A stretch of DNA of 64,000 bases, from NCBI GenBank assembly GCA_016219965.1, contig JACRJM010000002.1:1-64000 (forward strand), read 5' to 3'. Shown here one piece after another: positions 43,404 to 52,442 of this stretch. How positions within the stretch are numbered: the first letter of the stretch is position 1; each line of letters opens with the position of its first letter. A program made the position numbers and the translations under genes. A model generated the notes under the pieces. That model saw only the letters and a program-made list of their open reading frames with translations. It was not told the origin of the DNA and made no database searches. The stretch is from Candidatus Schekmanbacteria bacterium (GTDB lineage Bacteria; Schekmanbacteria; GWA2-38-11; J061).

Positions 43404-45317
43404 TTATTCTATTATCTGCAATCCTGCTTCTTTAGTAGCAACGTAGACTTTATTTCCACTCAAACAAATTTCACTTGGAATACTTAGCAAATCAAAGGTG
43501 GTAGTTTTTTTGGCGGATGATGGATCGTTGAAATTTATGACTGCAAGGCGGGGTTTTTTCGTTCCCGATTTATTGTAAAATGCAACATAGGCTTTACTGC
43601 CGGTAATCCTAAAATCAGAAACTATTATATTTTTCCCAATCTTATATTTGCCAAGGGTTTTTGGGGATGACGGACTGCTTACATCTACTACTTTAATGTA
43701 GCTATTGGTGGATTTCCCGCCTGCGGATTTCTTATACAGCAAATATACATATTCATCGCTTTCTGAAAAACGTATCTGCTGGACATCTTCATTCTTAGAT
43801 AATTCATAAGAGCCAAGTGATTGAGGCGCAGATGGATCGCTTATATCGAGGATTATAAATCCATTTACCTTAAAAGGCGTAGTTAAATTATATGCAATGT
43901 AAGCTGTGTCTCCGGATACGGCAATCCCTCCTGCAGATCCACTGTCTTCATATGTTCCGGAAAGTTCCGGGGATGTGCGGTAGGTAACATCAATAATGCT
44001 GAGGTCAGTTTTGTCAGAAGTTATGAAAGCATTATCATCCGATATTGCAAAGCCCCCGAAAGAGTTTATGCCGTCGATACGATATGTGTTTAAAGTCTCA
44101 GGAGACTCCGGATTAGTCACGTCAATTGTCACAAGATCAACTTTGTATTTTTTTGATTCCTTGTACCGCTTCAGGGCATAAACAGTGTTTATTGAAACGA
44201 AGAACTCGCTTTTATAATCACCTGAAAGAGAGCCAAGCTTTGATGCTTTTGCAGAATCTGTAACATCCAGAATTGTGAGCCCTTTGTTTTTTACATTTAT
44301 ATATGCCGTGTCACCTGACACAACGACGTGATTTATTTCATTATCTGCCTTGTATGAGCCCTGCAACTCAGGGTTTGAAGTATCTGTTGTGTCTATTATT
44401 TTAAGTGCAGAGTTCTTGTAAACAATATATGCTTTACCGCTTGAAGCATAAACTCCTGAAGGTGTGGAATTTTCATCATAAGAGTCAGCAAGGGCAGGCA
44501 CAGAGGGATCGGTAACATCGACAATCATCAGCCCGTTCCCATTTAGCACAATATAGGCTGTATTCCCATTAACATAAATCTTTCTGGGAGAGCCGGATAA
44601 TTCGGAGACAGAAAGTAACACAGGTGAAGAAGGATCTGAAACATCAACAATGGTGAGATAATCTCCGGTGTCGGTAATAAAGGCAGTGTCACCGGAAACA
44701 AATATGTCGTACGCAGATTTAACTGATGTGACATAGGAGATTAATACAGGATTATCTTTTGCACTTACATCGATGATCATAAGCCCTGATTTTCCATCTG
44801 CAACATAAGCAGTGCTGCCTGACACATAAACGCTGTTTGCATCGGTTGTATCTATTGAACCAATGGTTTCCGGTGATGAAGTGTCTGTTACGTCAATTAT
44901 TATAAGCCCTGATTTTCCTGCGGCTATGTATGCGGTTTTTCCCGAGACAAAGACACCATTGGCATAGCCCGGTGTTATTAACTGTGAGAGATAAGACGGC
45001 GTTGCCGGATCACTTACATCGGCGATTAAAAGACCGGCTTTCCCTGCTGCAATATAGGCAATGCCGCCGGAAACAGAAACTCTCTCTGCCTTGTCCGGTG
45101 TGGATAGCACATAGAGAAACTCAGGCGCGGACTCGTCTGATACATCAAAAATGGAAAGCCCGTTTATCCCGACAGCATAGGCATGGCTGCCGTTTACTTT
45201 GACATCGTAGAACTCTCCGCCATAACTTCCAACAAGTGAAAGCGCTGCATTGCTCTGTGCGGCAGCAAACAGGAACAAGATGAAAAGTGACAGAAAGACA
45301 AGTTTTCTAAATTTCAT
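43404..45317 (-). CDS. Exported LVIVD-repeat beta-propeller protein, tandem paralogue
   Basis: 637 aa with an N-terminal signal peptide (LVFLSLFILFLFAAAQS, cleavage near NAA). It is followed along its length by LVIVD repeats such as AYAVGINGLSIFDVSDESAP and ADGKSGLMIIDVSAKDNPV. The mature N-terminus (LVGSYGGEFYDVKVNGSHAY) is almost the same as in the gene at 41424, and the C-terminal repeats also align, so the pair arose by duplication. The mature proteins are diverging: this copy is more regular in its repeats. The start codon is 45 nt upstream of the other paralogue's 5' side, and the two could share a transcript. Function unknown. Confidence 0.85.
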   Translation of the reverse strand: MKFRKLVFLSLFILFLFAAAQSNAALSLVGSYGGEFYDVKVNGSHAYAVGINGLSIFDVSDESAPEFLYVLSTPDKAERVSVSGGIAYIAAGKAGLLIADVSDPATPSYLSQLITPGYANGVFVSGKTAYIAAGKSGLIIIDVTDTSSPETIGSIDTTDANSVYVSGSTAYVADGKSGLMIIDVSAKDNPVLISYVTSVKSAYDIFVSGDTAFITDTGDYLTIVDVSDPSSPVLLSVSELSGSPRKIYVNGNTAYIVLNGNGLMIVDVTDPSVPALADSYDENSTPSGVYASSGKAYIVYKNSALKIIDTTDTSNPELQGSYKADNEINHVVVSGDTAYINVKNKGLTILDVTDSAKASKLGSLSGDYKSEFFVSINTVYALKRYKESKKYKVDLVTIDVTNPESPETLNTYRIDGINSFGGFAISDDNAFITSDKTDLSIIDVTYRTSPELSGTYEDSGSAGGIAVSGDTAYIAYNLTTPFKVNGFIILDISDPSAPQSLGSYELSKNEDVQQIRFSESDEYVYLLYKKSAGGKSTNSYIKVVDVSSPSSPKTLGKYKIGKNIIVSDFRITGSKAYVAFYNKSGTKKPRLAVINFNDPSSAKKTTTFDLLSIPSEICLSGNKVYVATKEAGLQIIE

Positions 45318-45399
45318 GTTTTTGATTATAAGCGCAGAAAGTTATTTGTAAACGATTATGATTGTCATGCTGTTGCATAACATCAGCACTGTGCTCATT

Positions 45400-46569
45400 T
45401 CAGGAATACAATACTGACTCAATATCCTCTTTCTTGCTGTTAAAAAGTTTGAGGAATAATTTATAGCCGTTTTCGCCTATTTCTTTTCCTAGTTTCGGGT
45501 GCTTCAGGAGAGTTGTAACTTTGCCGGCAAAATCATCTGGATTATCTGCCGCCATCAGCTCCTTATCAGGAATTCCGCCTATCCCCTCATTCCCCAATGA
45601 AGTGGTCACTACCGGTTTTGCAGCGGCAAGTGAATTTATTATTTTAAATTTTATACCGCCTCCTCCCATTATAGGGGCAACTACTACTGAGCAGGCATTG
45701 TAAAGCTCATCGATATCATCCACAAAGCTTTTGATTATGACATTGCTGTTAGGTGAAATGCCGGAGATTTTATTTGTCCCGTGTTCGCCCACGACATAGA
45801 ACAGGGTTTGAGGGAGTTTACTTAATATCTTTGGAAAAATTTCATTGCAAAAGTACTTCACGGCGTCAATGTTGTCCTTCCGTTCCATGTTTCCGTTAAA
45901 TAGCAGATAACCTCCATTTCCCCGGGTGATGTTTTCCCTGGAAACAAAGAGCTCTTTCCAGAAAGGGAAAACTGAGAACTTTTTATGGGGAAGTTTTTTT
46001 GAAAGAACTTCAGTGTCTTTTTTTGACATGGTTATAATCCTGTCGAACTTTTCTAAAATCTTCAGTTCGTAACTTTCAGCCTTTTTGCAGGAAATGTATT
46101 TGCGGCTCATTCCCAAAAAACTGCCGTCCATCACAGAATCATTCCGGGAAAGGTCGCTTAGAATATCGTGGAGTATCATCACCTTTTTTGGGACCGATGC
46201 ATAATCAGCGTATTGAGCCATTGGGCAGTGCTCTATTTGCAGGATATCGAATTTGTTGTTCTTTGTTATTTCTGCCACTTGTTGTTTCATTTCCCGGCAG
46301 CTATAGTAGGAGACCTGCGAGGGAGCGGTGTTAAGAAAGTATGTACCTCTTGAAGCAAGATTTAATTTCCTGTCAAAAGGCACGGTATATACATTCCTGC
46401 AATATTGCTCAATGTCTCTGATAAGATTTTCTTCTCCACGCTTTATAAATGAAAGCAGGGATATTTCATGTCTTTTTGAAAGCTCTGCTATTGTGTTATA
46501 AAGCATTACTCCCGCGGCAAAATGAACCTTTGCATGGGGAATGTCAGGAGAGATGATTAGTATCTTCAC
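45400..46569 (-). CDS. Glycosyltransferase family 4, polysaccharide-related
   Basis: 389-aa GT-B-fold protein. It starts MKILIISPDIPHAKVHFAAG, typical of exopolysaccharide GT4 enzymes. The donor-binding domain shows LLFNGNMERKDNIDAVKYF (~226-244) and VVAPIMGGGGIKFKIINSLA (~301-320), where the GGGxKxK(I/V) stretch is characteristic of the 'sugar transferase, PEP-CTERM/EpsH1-associated' style of GT4. It is the last gene of a five-gene minus-strand operon and overlaps the preceding gene by 4 nt. It probably adds a sugar to a lipid-linked surface polysaccharide. The nearby PEP-CTERM protein makes an exosortase-linked exopolysaccharide plausible. Confidence 0.82.
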   Translation of the reverse strand: MKILIISPDIPHAKVHFAAGVMLYNTIAELSKRHEISLLSFIKRGEENLIRDIEQYCRNVYTVPFDRKLNLASRGTYFLNTAPSQVSYYSCREMKQQVAEITKNNKFDILQIEHCPMAQYADYASVPKKVMILHDILSDLSRNDSVMDGSFLGMSRKYISCKKAESYELKILEKFDRIITMSKKDTEVLSKKLPHKKFSVFPFWKELFVSRENITRGNGGYLLFNGNMERKDNIDAVKYFCNEIFPKILSKLPQTLFYVVGEHGTNKISGISPNSNVIIKSFVDDIDELYNACSVVVAPIMGGGGIKFKIINSLAAAKPVVTTSLGNEGIGGIPDKELMAADNPDDFAGKVTTLLKHPKLGKEIGENGYKLFLKLFNSKKEDIESVLYS

Positions 46570-47822
46570 TGCAGTTTCGTTTTCTTACTCGATATTGCGT
46601 TGTCATATATCAATGACAATTTATTGTAGTAGCTTTCGTGAGAATAATGTGTCTCTGCTTTTTCCCTTGCTTGCCTCCCAAATTCTGCTGCCATGCCAGG
46701 GTTCTGAGCCAATATGTTTATTTTGTCTGCAAGGTCATCTGCGTTTCCGGCTTCGAATAAGAATCCGTTTTTTCCATCATCAATCAGCTCTGGGATTCCC
46801 CCGATTCTTGCCCCGACTACAGGCTTGCCTGTTGCGAATGATTCTATCACTGCAAAGGGAAAGACATCATAACATTCCGATGGGACAACGGAAAAAGATG
46901 CATTTCTAAAAAGCTGAAAGAGCTCATCACCGAATTTAAGACCCACATATTCAACATTGGGATATTTTCTGCGGTCTTTTACCTCCGCTGCAATGGCTGC
47001 GTCAGATTCAAAGCCAGCAATAATAAGCTTTTTATTTCTGACACGATTTGATGCTTCAAGAAGGGTCATTATTCCTTTTTCTTTAATCAATCTTCCTGCA
47101 TAAATGTAATACTCTCCGGGATCAAAGCAGGGTTTATGCCCCTTCACATCAAAAGGGTGGTTTACGGTGATTATTTTTTCTTCAGGGAATCCCCCTTTTA
47201 TAAGCATTTCTTCCATGAATCTGCTTGGAGTAATAAATACATCAATGTTGTCTTTATAGATTTTCAATAAATTGTGGATATACATTTCTGCTGTAGCTAA
47301 CAAGCTCGAACTGCGGGAGTCTTTAAAGCATTTTTCCATGAGACAGTGATAAAAATGTCCTCCTACACATTTCTCGCATGTTTCACCTTTAACCGGGTTA
47401 TAAAGATAATAATTTGGACATACCAGTTTGCAGTCGTTTGCGTTGATGATTATTGGGATATTATGTTTCTTCAGAGAATATAGGATGGACGGGGATATAT
47501 GGTGGTATATGAGGTTAAGATGAGCTATGTCCGGTTCCGTGTCGTTAATCAGTGATTCAATTTTGTTCCTTGCATTTTTTGAATAAATTATGCGTCCTAC
47601 TATTTTAAATATATTTTTAAGCTTATAGGTTGTTGAGTTATTCTGGTAATCAAGGTTGCTTACAAAATATTTTGCATACTGTGTTTCTCGGTTTTTCACG
47701 TCTTCCATTGAAAAGATGATTGTCTCATGCTTTTTTCTTTTAAGGATATCTATGAGTTCGAATAAGAATCTTTCAGCTCCACCTCTTTCATAGAAATATT
47801 TATGGCATAAAAGTATCTTCAT
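46566..47822 (-). CDS. Glycosyltransferase family 4
   Basis: 418 aa. The N-terminal donor-acceptor half begins MKILLCHKYFYERGGAERFL, a common GT4 start. The C-terminal half shows YIYAGRLIKEKGIMTLLEA (~240-258) and, in the E-x7-E region, VIESFATGKPVVGARIGGIPE (~327-347) with SVVPSECYDVFPFAVIES before it. A cysteine cluster (CKLVCPNYY, CEKCVGGHFYHC) in the first half is the type seen in many bacterial GT4 enzymes. Start and end overlap neighbouring genes by 4 nt each, showing translational coupling in the operon. Confidence 0.85.
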   Translation of the reverse strand: MKILLCHKYFYERGGAERFLFELIDILKRKKHETIIFSMEDVKNRETQYAKYFVSNLDYQNNSTTYKLKNIFKIVGRIIYSKNARNKIESLINDTEPDIAHLNLIYHHISPSILYSLKKHNIPIIINANDCKLVCPNYYLYNPVKGETCEKCVGGHFYHCLMEKCFKDSRSSSLLATAEMYIHNLLKIYKDNIDVFITPSRFMEEMLIKGGFPEEKIITVNHPFDVKGHKPCFDPGEYYIYAGRLIKEKGIMTLLEASNRVRNKKLIIAGFESDAAIAAEVKDRRKYPNVEYVGLKFGDELFQLFRNASFSVVPSECYDVFPFAVIESFATGKPVVGARIGGIPELIDDGKNGFLFEAGNADDLADKINILAQNPGMAAEFGRQAREKAETHYSHESYYNKLSLIYDNAISSKKTKLQ

Positions 47823-48793
47823 GCAGGCGAAGGTTGATTATTTTTAAACCATTCGATGGTATGCATTAATCCTTTTTCTAAGGAAACATCTGCTTTAAAC
47901 ACGAGTTTGTCCATTGCTTTGCTTGTATCAAGTTCGCGTTTAACTATATCTTCAAATCCTGTTCCAAGCTCGCGTGGCTCAATGAATATTATTTCTGATT
48001 TTGAACCTGTGAGATTTTTTATCAGCTTTGCGGCTTGCTCTATGCTTGTTGAACCGGATGTTGATATATTAAAAATTTCTCCTGCGCCGTTTTTGCTTTT
48101 CATGGCACTTATAATTCCGCTGACAGTATCGTCCACATATGTGAAGGGTCTTGTTTGGTTGCCTTTGCCGTAAATTGGGATTGGTTCGTTGTTCAGGGCA
48201 TTTATGATAAATTTAGCTATGACGCTTGTCATTCCATTGGGATTCAATCTTGGCCCATAGCAGCTTGCGAACCTTAGTATTGTAATATCAAGCCCCCTTC
48301 CATGCAAAGCCTGACCAAGATGTTCGGCAAAGTATTTTGAAGCTGCATATGACCATCTTGAAGTAGCGGAAGAACCCAAGACTACGCTGCTTTCTTCAGA
48401 AAAGGGAGTCTCATTGTTGCAACCGTAAACTTCGGAGCTGGATGCAAATATCAGTTTTTTGCGATAATCCAATGCAAGCTGAAAAACTTTTTGATCCCCT
48501 GAAGTGTTGTTGAGCAAAGTCATAACCGGATTTCGCAAGACGTAAGGGACTCCGACAATGGCGGCAAGATGGAAAATTATGTCAGATTCTCTTATTAATG
48601 TACTTAGAAGCTCTGTATCTAAAACACAGCCGAAAACGAATCTGAATTTTTTATTGCTGAAGTTGTGTTCAATGTTTTTCAATCTTCCGGTGTAAAGGTT
48701 GTCTAAAACCGTAACTTCATGCCCTTCTCCGAGAAGCCTGTCTGCCAAATTGGAACCGATATATCCTGCTCCTCCTGTAACAAGGCATTTCAT
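47819..48793 (-). CDS. NAD-dependent sugar epimerase/dehydratase
   Basis: 324 aa from the ATG at 48793, chosen because AAAGGA lies 9 nt upstream and MKCLVTGGAGYIGSNLADRL is a normal SDR start; a longer frame upstream overlaps the preceding gene. It is an extended SDR: the NAD site is TGGAGYIG, and the catalytic Tyr-x3-Lys is in SRWSYAASKYFAEH (~145-158). It probably makes a nucleotide-sugar precursor (UDP-galactose-, GDP-mannose- or rhamnose-type) for the adjoining transferases. The sequence does not reveal the specific substrate. Confidence 0.85.
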   Translation of the reverse strand: MKCLVTGGAGYIGSNLADRLLGEGHEVTVLDNLYTGRLKNIEHNFSNKKFRFVFGCVLDTELLSTLIRESDIIFHLAAIVGVPYVLRNPVMTLLNNTSGDQKVFQLALDYRKKLIFASSSEVYGCNNETPFSEESSVVLGSSATSRWSYAASKYFAEHLGQALHGRGLDITILRFASCYGPRLNPNGMTSVIAKFIINALNNEPIPIYGKGNQTRPFTYVDDTVSGIISAMKSKNGAGEIFNISTSGSTSIEQAAKLIKNLTGSKSEIIFIEPRELGTGFEDIVKRELDTSKAMDKLVFKADVSLEKGLMHTIEWFKNNQPSPA

Positions 48794-48798
48794 GGGGC

Positions 48799-49782
48799 TT
48801 ATTCCTTTATTGCCGTAAGAGTCCAAAACCAGCATAGGTTACTGCACAGGGGTATTTTGAGGAAAAGATTATCAGCTTTGATAATAATATTTTCCACTTT
48901 CCTGTTGATTTGCAGGTTTTCTCTGCCGGGAAATAACTTCTGTAACAGGTCAAGAATGGTTTGTGTGAATCCGCTTAAAAACCACTGCGGATTTATATCT
49001 ATGGGTTTTAGGGAAGCTTTTTTAGCAAGAGCTAAAATTTGTTTCTTTGAAAAACCCAATCTCTCATCAGGAGAAGCCGGAATGGAGGATGTTTTTTTGA
49101 CAAATACATTTTTAATTGACCTTAGTGTTTCCAGAAATCCTGTGACGAAAAAATTTGTCATCAGGTTGGGTTCCACAGCAAGAATAAAAGTTCCTTTTGG
49201 TTTAAGACAGCGCCGGATTTCGGAGAACACTTTTAAAGGGAACTTGCAGTGATGCAGGCATGACACCATGTAGATCAGCTCAAATGATTCATCTGCGAAG
49301 GGAAGGTAATGCGCATCAATAAGGCAAAAATACGCTTCCTCAGAGATTTCTCTTTTTTCAAGAATTGCTTTAGTCCGGCTGGTTATTTCCATGCTGACAT
49401 CGCTTACGACTACGCGGTATCCCTTTTTAAGCAGGTTGTATGCGTCTTCACCTCTCCCGCTTCCTATTTCAAGAAATATCGAATCCTCCGGCTGGCTGTT
49501 AACACGGCTTAGAAAGTCATTATGCATTAAAGAGTCAGCTGCTGAATTGAACACCCGCCTCTGGAAGAGAAACTCGAGTTCATTTCCTGAAAGAGTCCCG
49601 GATGCACTGCCTCTGTTATTTGAATTCACAGGAAGCAGGTTTGTTATTCCATCTCTTGCCTCATAGGAACTTGAACATGCGCTGCAAAAAAGATTTCTTC
49701 CATCGATAGATAATTTTCCCTTGCATTCCGGACACGCCAGAATGTTGTCAATGTGGCTTTTGAAATTTTCTTTAGTTTTCAT
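48799..49782 (-). CDS. SAM-dependent methyltransferase with N-terminal zinc ribbon
   Basis: 327 aa. Residues 15-60 form a Trm112-like zinc ribbon (CPECKGKL, FCSACSSSYEARDGI). Residues ~95-200 form a class I methyltransferase domain with IFLEIGSGRGEDAYNLLKK and a late MVSCLHHCKFPL. The C-terminal part has hydrophobic segments. It is similar in plan to sugar- or lipid-methylating enzymes in polysaccharide clusters. The stop lies 5 nt before the epimerase start, and its start overlaps the radical SAM gene by 4 nt. Confidence 0.82.
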   Translation of the reverse strand: MKTKENFKSHIDNILACPECKGKLSIDGRNLFCSACSSSYEARDGITNLLPVNSNNRGSASGTLSGNELEFLFQRRVFNSAADSLMHNDFLSRVNSQPEDSIFLEIGSGRGEDAYNLLKKGYRVVVSDVSMEITSRTKAILEKREISEEAYFCLIDAHYLPFADESFELIYMVSCLHHCKFPLKVFSEIRRCLKPKGTFILAVEPNLMTNFFVTGFLETLRSIKNVFVKKTSSIPASPDERLGFSKKQILALAKKASLKPIDINPQWFLSGFTQTILDLLQKLFPGRENLQINRKVENIIIKADNLFLKIPLCSNLCWFWTLTAIKE

Positions 49783-51284
49783 TTACTGAATGAAAATAAC
49801 CTTATGATTTTTTTAAACCCTTTTGTTCTGTCTGAGATTAATATTGTAGAATATTTTCTAATCCATTGGAGTATTATAAATGGATTATTAAATATATATT
49901 TTAATTTATTTTTAATTCTATATCTGTGCTGAAATTTTGTAAAATCAATAATTATTTTTTCAAATTTCTTCTGCTCTAATCCCGTGAGATTTATATCCGG
50001 GTTATGCGGATAAAAGGCATACCATCTGAGTCCTTGAGGAATCATGTTTTTCATCTTCATATTATCATAAAACTCGGTTCTAGGGTAAGGGGTGGTAATG
50101 CTCATGTCGGGAGTGTAGATTCCGGTTTTTTTTACGAATTTCTTGAGCTTCTTTATGTCCTCCTGTGTTTCGCCGGGGAAGCCAAGCATTACGAAGCCAT
50201 TGATTTTAATCCCATGATTGTGAACCAGTTTAATCCGTTTTGCTATTTCTGAAGTGTCGATTCCTTTTCCGGTATTTTTGAGAGTGCTGTCATTGCAGGT
50301 TTCTATTCCAACCGATACCATCTCACATCCTGATTGTTCCATTTTTTTAAGCAACATTTCATCAAGGGCATCGAGCCTTGTGTAGCAGCACCATGATATA
50401 TTGAGCCCGTCATCTAAGATCATATCGCAGATTTTCCCGACTCTTTTTTTATCAATTGTAAAGGTGTCATCAAAGAAACAGAAATCTCTGATATTAAATT
50501 TTCCCATCCTATCTTTTAATTCTGAGATGACATTCTCCGGAGACCTTAATCTGACTTTCCTCGTCCATATGGTATTTGACGCACAGTAGGAGCAATTATA
50601 AGGACAGCCTCTTGACGTAAAAATATAACCTAAACCCCTCTTTGGAAAGTCTTCCAGGTTTAATAGGTTTTCAATCTGCGGGTAAGGAATGGAATCTATG
50701 TTTTCAATTAGCTCTCTTTCCGGCGTCTCAGATATATTGTTCCCCTCCTTGTAAACCAGCCCCCTTATTTCCCTGAATACGTTTCCATGTTCCAAAGCGT
50801 CAATGAGTTCTCCAAAGGTTTTTTCTCCTTCACCCTTTACGACAAAATCAACGTTGTCATTCTTAATGACATCAAGAGGGTATGCTGTTGGATGGATACC
50901 GCCAAATATGATTTTTGATGCAGGGTTTATTTCTCTGGTAAGCCGGGCAATATTAAGTGCGGAATCATATGTGGAGGAAACGCAGGTTAAGCCTACAATG
51001 TCAGGGTTAATTTCCGCGATGCGGGATTTTATTTCCTGCCAGACCGGTGCCTGAATATTATTTATCGTTTCATAACATGTATGTCTGTTTTTAACATAAA
51101 GGAGATTGAAGTTTCTCAGGCCAAGGGATAATAATTCTTTGTCTAACTCTGTGCAGAAAATGCTTATATCTCGTCCGTTTTTTTTGATTGAAGATGAAAG
51201 GTAACATAAGCCCCATGGAATGATGTTTTCCAATGTGAAATCAAACAAACGATAATGAGGAGGGGATATTAATAATATTTTCAT
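49779..51284 (-). CDS. B12-binding radical SAM protein
   Basis: 501 aa. Residues ~1-150 are a cobalamin-binding-like Rossmann domain containing ADP-like G-L-T-C-V-S-S-T and IIFGGIHPTAYPLDV. Residues ~200-420 are the radical SAM core with CPYNCSYCAS (C-x3-C-x2-C) binding the 4Fe-4S cluster. The C-terminal region shows TTPYPRTEFYDNM, typical of the large 'B12-binding radical SAM' family. It is the first gene of the minus-strand operon. Family members methylate or rearrange unactivated carbons, often in polysaccharide or lipid pathways. No substrate can be assigned. Confidence 0.88.
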   Translation of the reverse strand: MKILLISPPHYRLFDFTLENIIPWGLCYLSSSIKKNGRDISIFCTELDKELLSLGLRNFNLLYVKNRHTCYETINNIQAPVWQEIKSRIAEINPDIVGLTCVSSTYDSALNIARLTREINPASKIIFGGIHPTAYPLDVIKNDNVDFVVKGEGEKTFGELIDALEHGNVFREIRGLVYKEGNNISETPERELIENIDSIPYPQIENLLNLEDFPKRGLGYIFTSRGCPYNCSYCASNTIWTRKVRLRSPENVISELKDRMGKFNIRDFCFFDDTFTIDKKRVGKICDMILDDGLNISWCCYTRLDALDEMLLKKMEQSGCEMVSVGIETCNDSTLKNTGKGIDTSEIAKRIKLVHNHGIKINGFVMLGFPGETQEDIKKLKKFVKKTGIYTPDMSITTPYPRTEFYDNMKMKNMIPQGLRWYAFYPHNPDINLTGLEQKKFEKIIIDFTKFQHRYRIKNKLKYIFNNPFIILQWIRKYSTILISDRTKGFKKIIRLFSFSK

Positions 51285-51387
51285 AGTTTGAAACTGAAAA
51301 CACTTCTCCTGTTCAATTAACTATGTTGTGTATACTTTTTAAAATCCTTTTCTGTTTCTATGTCAATATTATTATTTATATCTAACT

Positions 51388-51415
51388 GGATTCCCTCTTG
51401 CGAGGGAATGACAGA
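51388..51415 (-). repeat. Short dispersed hairpin repeat (copy 1)
   Basis: TGGATTCCCTC...GAGGGAATGACAG is the reverse complement of the unit at 58001-58028, apart from changes in the stem. It forms a TTCCC/GGGAA hairpin. Units of the form 'GTCATTCCCG...CGGGAATCCA' are found dispersed in many bacterial genomes; their role is unknown. Confidence 0.65.
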
Positions 51416-51425
51416 ACTTTTTTTG

Positions 51426-51547
51426 GCAAATGCGAGATTTGAGAGTCAGGCGAGGAAGCGGAAGGTGAGCATACCGGAGCATACTTCTAGTATGTGAGGA
51501 TTGCGAACCTGACGCTGACAAAGCATCACTCCAAAGCTTGCATTTGC
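51426..51547 (-). repeat. Palindromic stop-codon-adjacent repeat element, copy 1 (~122 bp)
   Basis: The element is bounded by inverted termini (GCAAATGC at one end, GCATTTGC at the other). It contains GGCGAGGAAGCGGAAGGTGAG, an ACCGGAG...CTTCTAG...TGTGAGGAT region and CTGACAAAGCATC. It matches the element at 57804-57927 when reversed. It ends 1 nt from the 3' end of radC, so read along radC it starts directly after the stop codon, as the other copy does after ubiD. It could fold into a long imperfect hairpin and may act as a terminator, RNA-processing site or MITE-like mobile repeat. Confidence 0.75.
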
Positions 51548-51548
51548 T

Positions 51549-52238
51549 CTACAACAGACCTTCTTCTCGAAAACTGAAATACCCCTTCTCACTTATGATG
51601 ATATGATCAAGCAGTTTTATATCCAAAGGCGACAATGCCTCTTGCAGAAGTCGTGTGATGTTTTTATCATCCTCCGACGGGCGAAGGCTCCCGCCCGGAT
51701 GGTTATGCGCTACAATGATTGCAGTGGAATGATGCTTTAAGGCCTTTTCCACGACCTTGCGCGGATATAATGGCGCACGGTCAACTGTACCTTCCTGCAC
51801 TGTCTCGGTATGGACAGGTCTATTCCCTTTGTTCAAAAATAAGACGACTATCTTTTCGTTTTTTTCCCCTTTAAGCTCTGCCATGAGATAGTCGCAGGCA
51901 GACTTTGGCGAAGTCACGAGTGCCTTATCATCAAGACGTTTCTGAAGGTAAATTTTCTGGATGTCCTTGATGATGCTTAATAGAGCTATGCAGTTTTCGC
52001 CTATGCCTTTAATGGATTTAAGCTCCGAAGCTTCTGCATCAAGCACGCCATTGAGAGAGCCGAATTTTTCAACCAGGGATTTTGCGATAGGTTTTATATC
52101 CCGCCGTGGTATGGCATAGGTAAGGAGAAGTTCGAGTAACTCGTAATCATGCCATCCTGCACAGCCACCTGAAATATATTTTTCCCTTATTCTTTTTCTA
52201 TGGCCTTCAGAGGAAAAAATGTCCGCTTTATCTTTCAA
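51549..52238 (-). CDS. radC: RadC-family JAB-domain protein
   Basis: 229 aa. An N-terminal helix-hairpin-helix region contains LKSIKGIGENCIALL (~residues 64-78). The C-terminal JAB/JAMM domain has IIVAHNHPGGSLRPSEDD, the H-x-H-x(7)-S-x(2)-D metal-binding motif. RadC was once thought to be a DNA-repair protein; its biochemical role is still unclear, though the metal site suggests hydrolase activity. The usual length is ~220-230 aa. A palindromic repeat follows its stop codon directly. Confidence 0.93.
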   Translation of the reverse strand: MKDKADIFSSEGHRKRIREKYISGGCAGWHDYELLELLLTYAIPRRDIKPIAKSLVEKFGSLNGVLDAEASELKSIKGIGENCIALLSIIKDIQKIYLQKRLDDKALVTSPKSACDYLMAELKGEKNEKIVVLFLNKGNRPVHTETVQEGTVDRAPLYPRKVVEKALKHHSTAIIVAHNHPGGSLRPSEDDKNITRLLQEALSPLDIKLLDHIIISEKGYFSFREEGLL

Positions 52239-52311
52239 TCCTTCTCCATTGGTTTAATATTTTATAATTATCTAAAAAGATTTAAAATTAGCAACTTAAA
52301 TTAAAAAATCA

Positions 52312-52345
52312 GATTGCTTTGTCGCTTTTGCTCCTCGCAATGACG
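52312..52345 (+). repeat. Short dispersed repeat
   Basis: GATTGCTTTGTCGCTTTTGC followed by TCCTCGCAATGACG is a well-known type of intergenic repeat ('attgcttcgtcgctttgctcctcgcaatgac') found scattered in many bacterial genomes. It lies in the gap between radC and the PNPOx-like gene. There is a single copy in this window. Confidence 0.5.
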
Positions 52346-52442
52346 TGCTTTTGATGGGTTTTTCTGCAGCCTCAATTTGTTTGACTCTTATTTTTTTAAA
52401 TATATTCTGTATGAAAAAATAAATTTAACAGGAGATTTTTTT

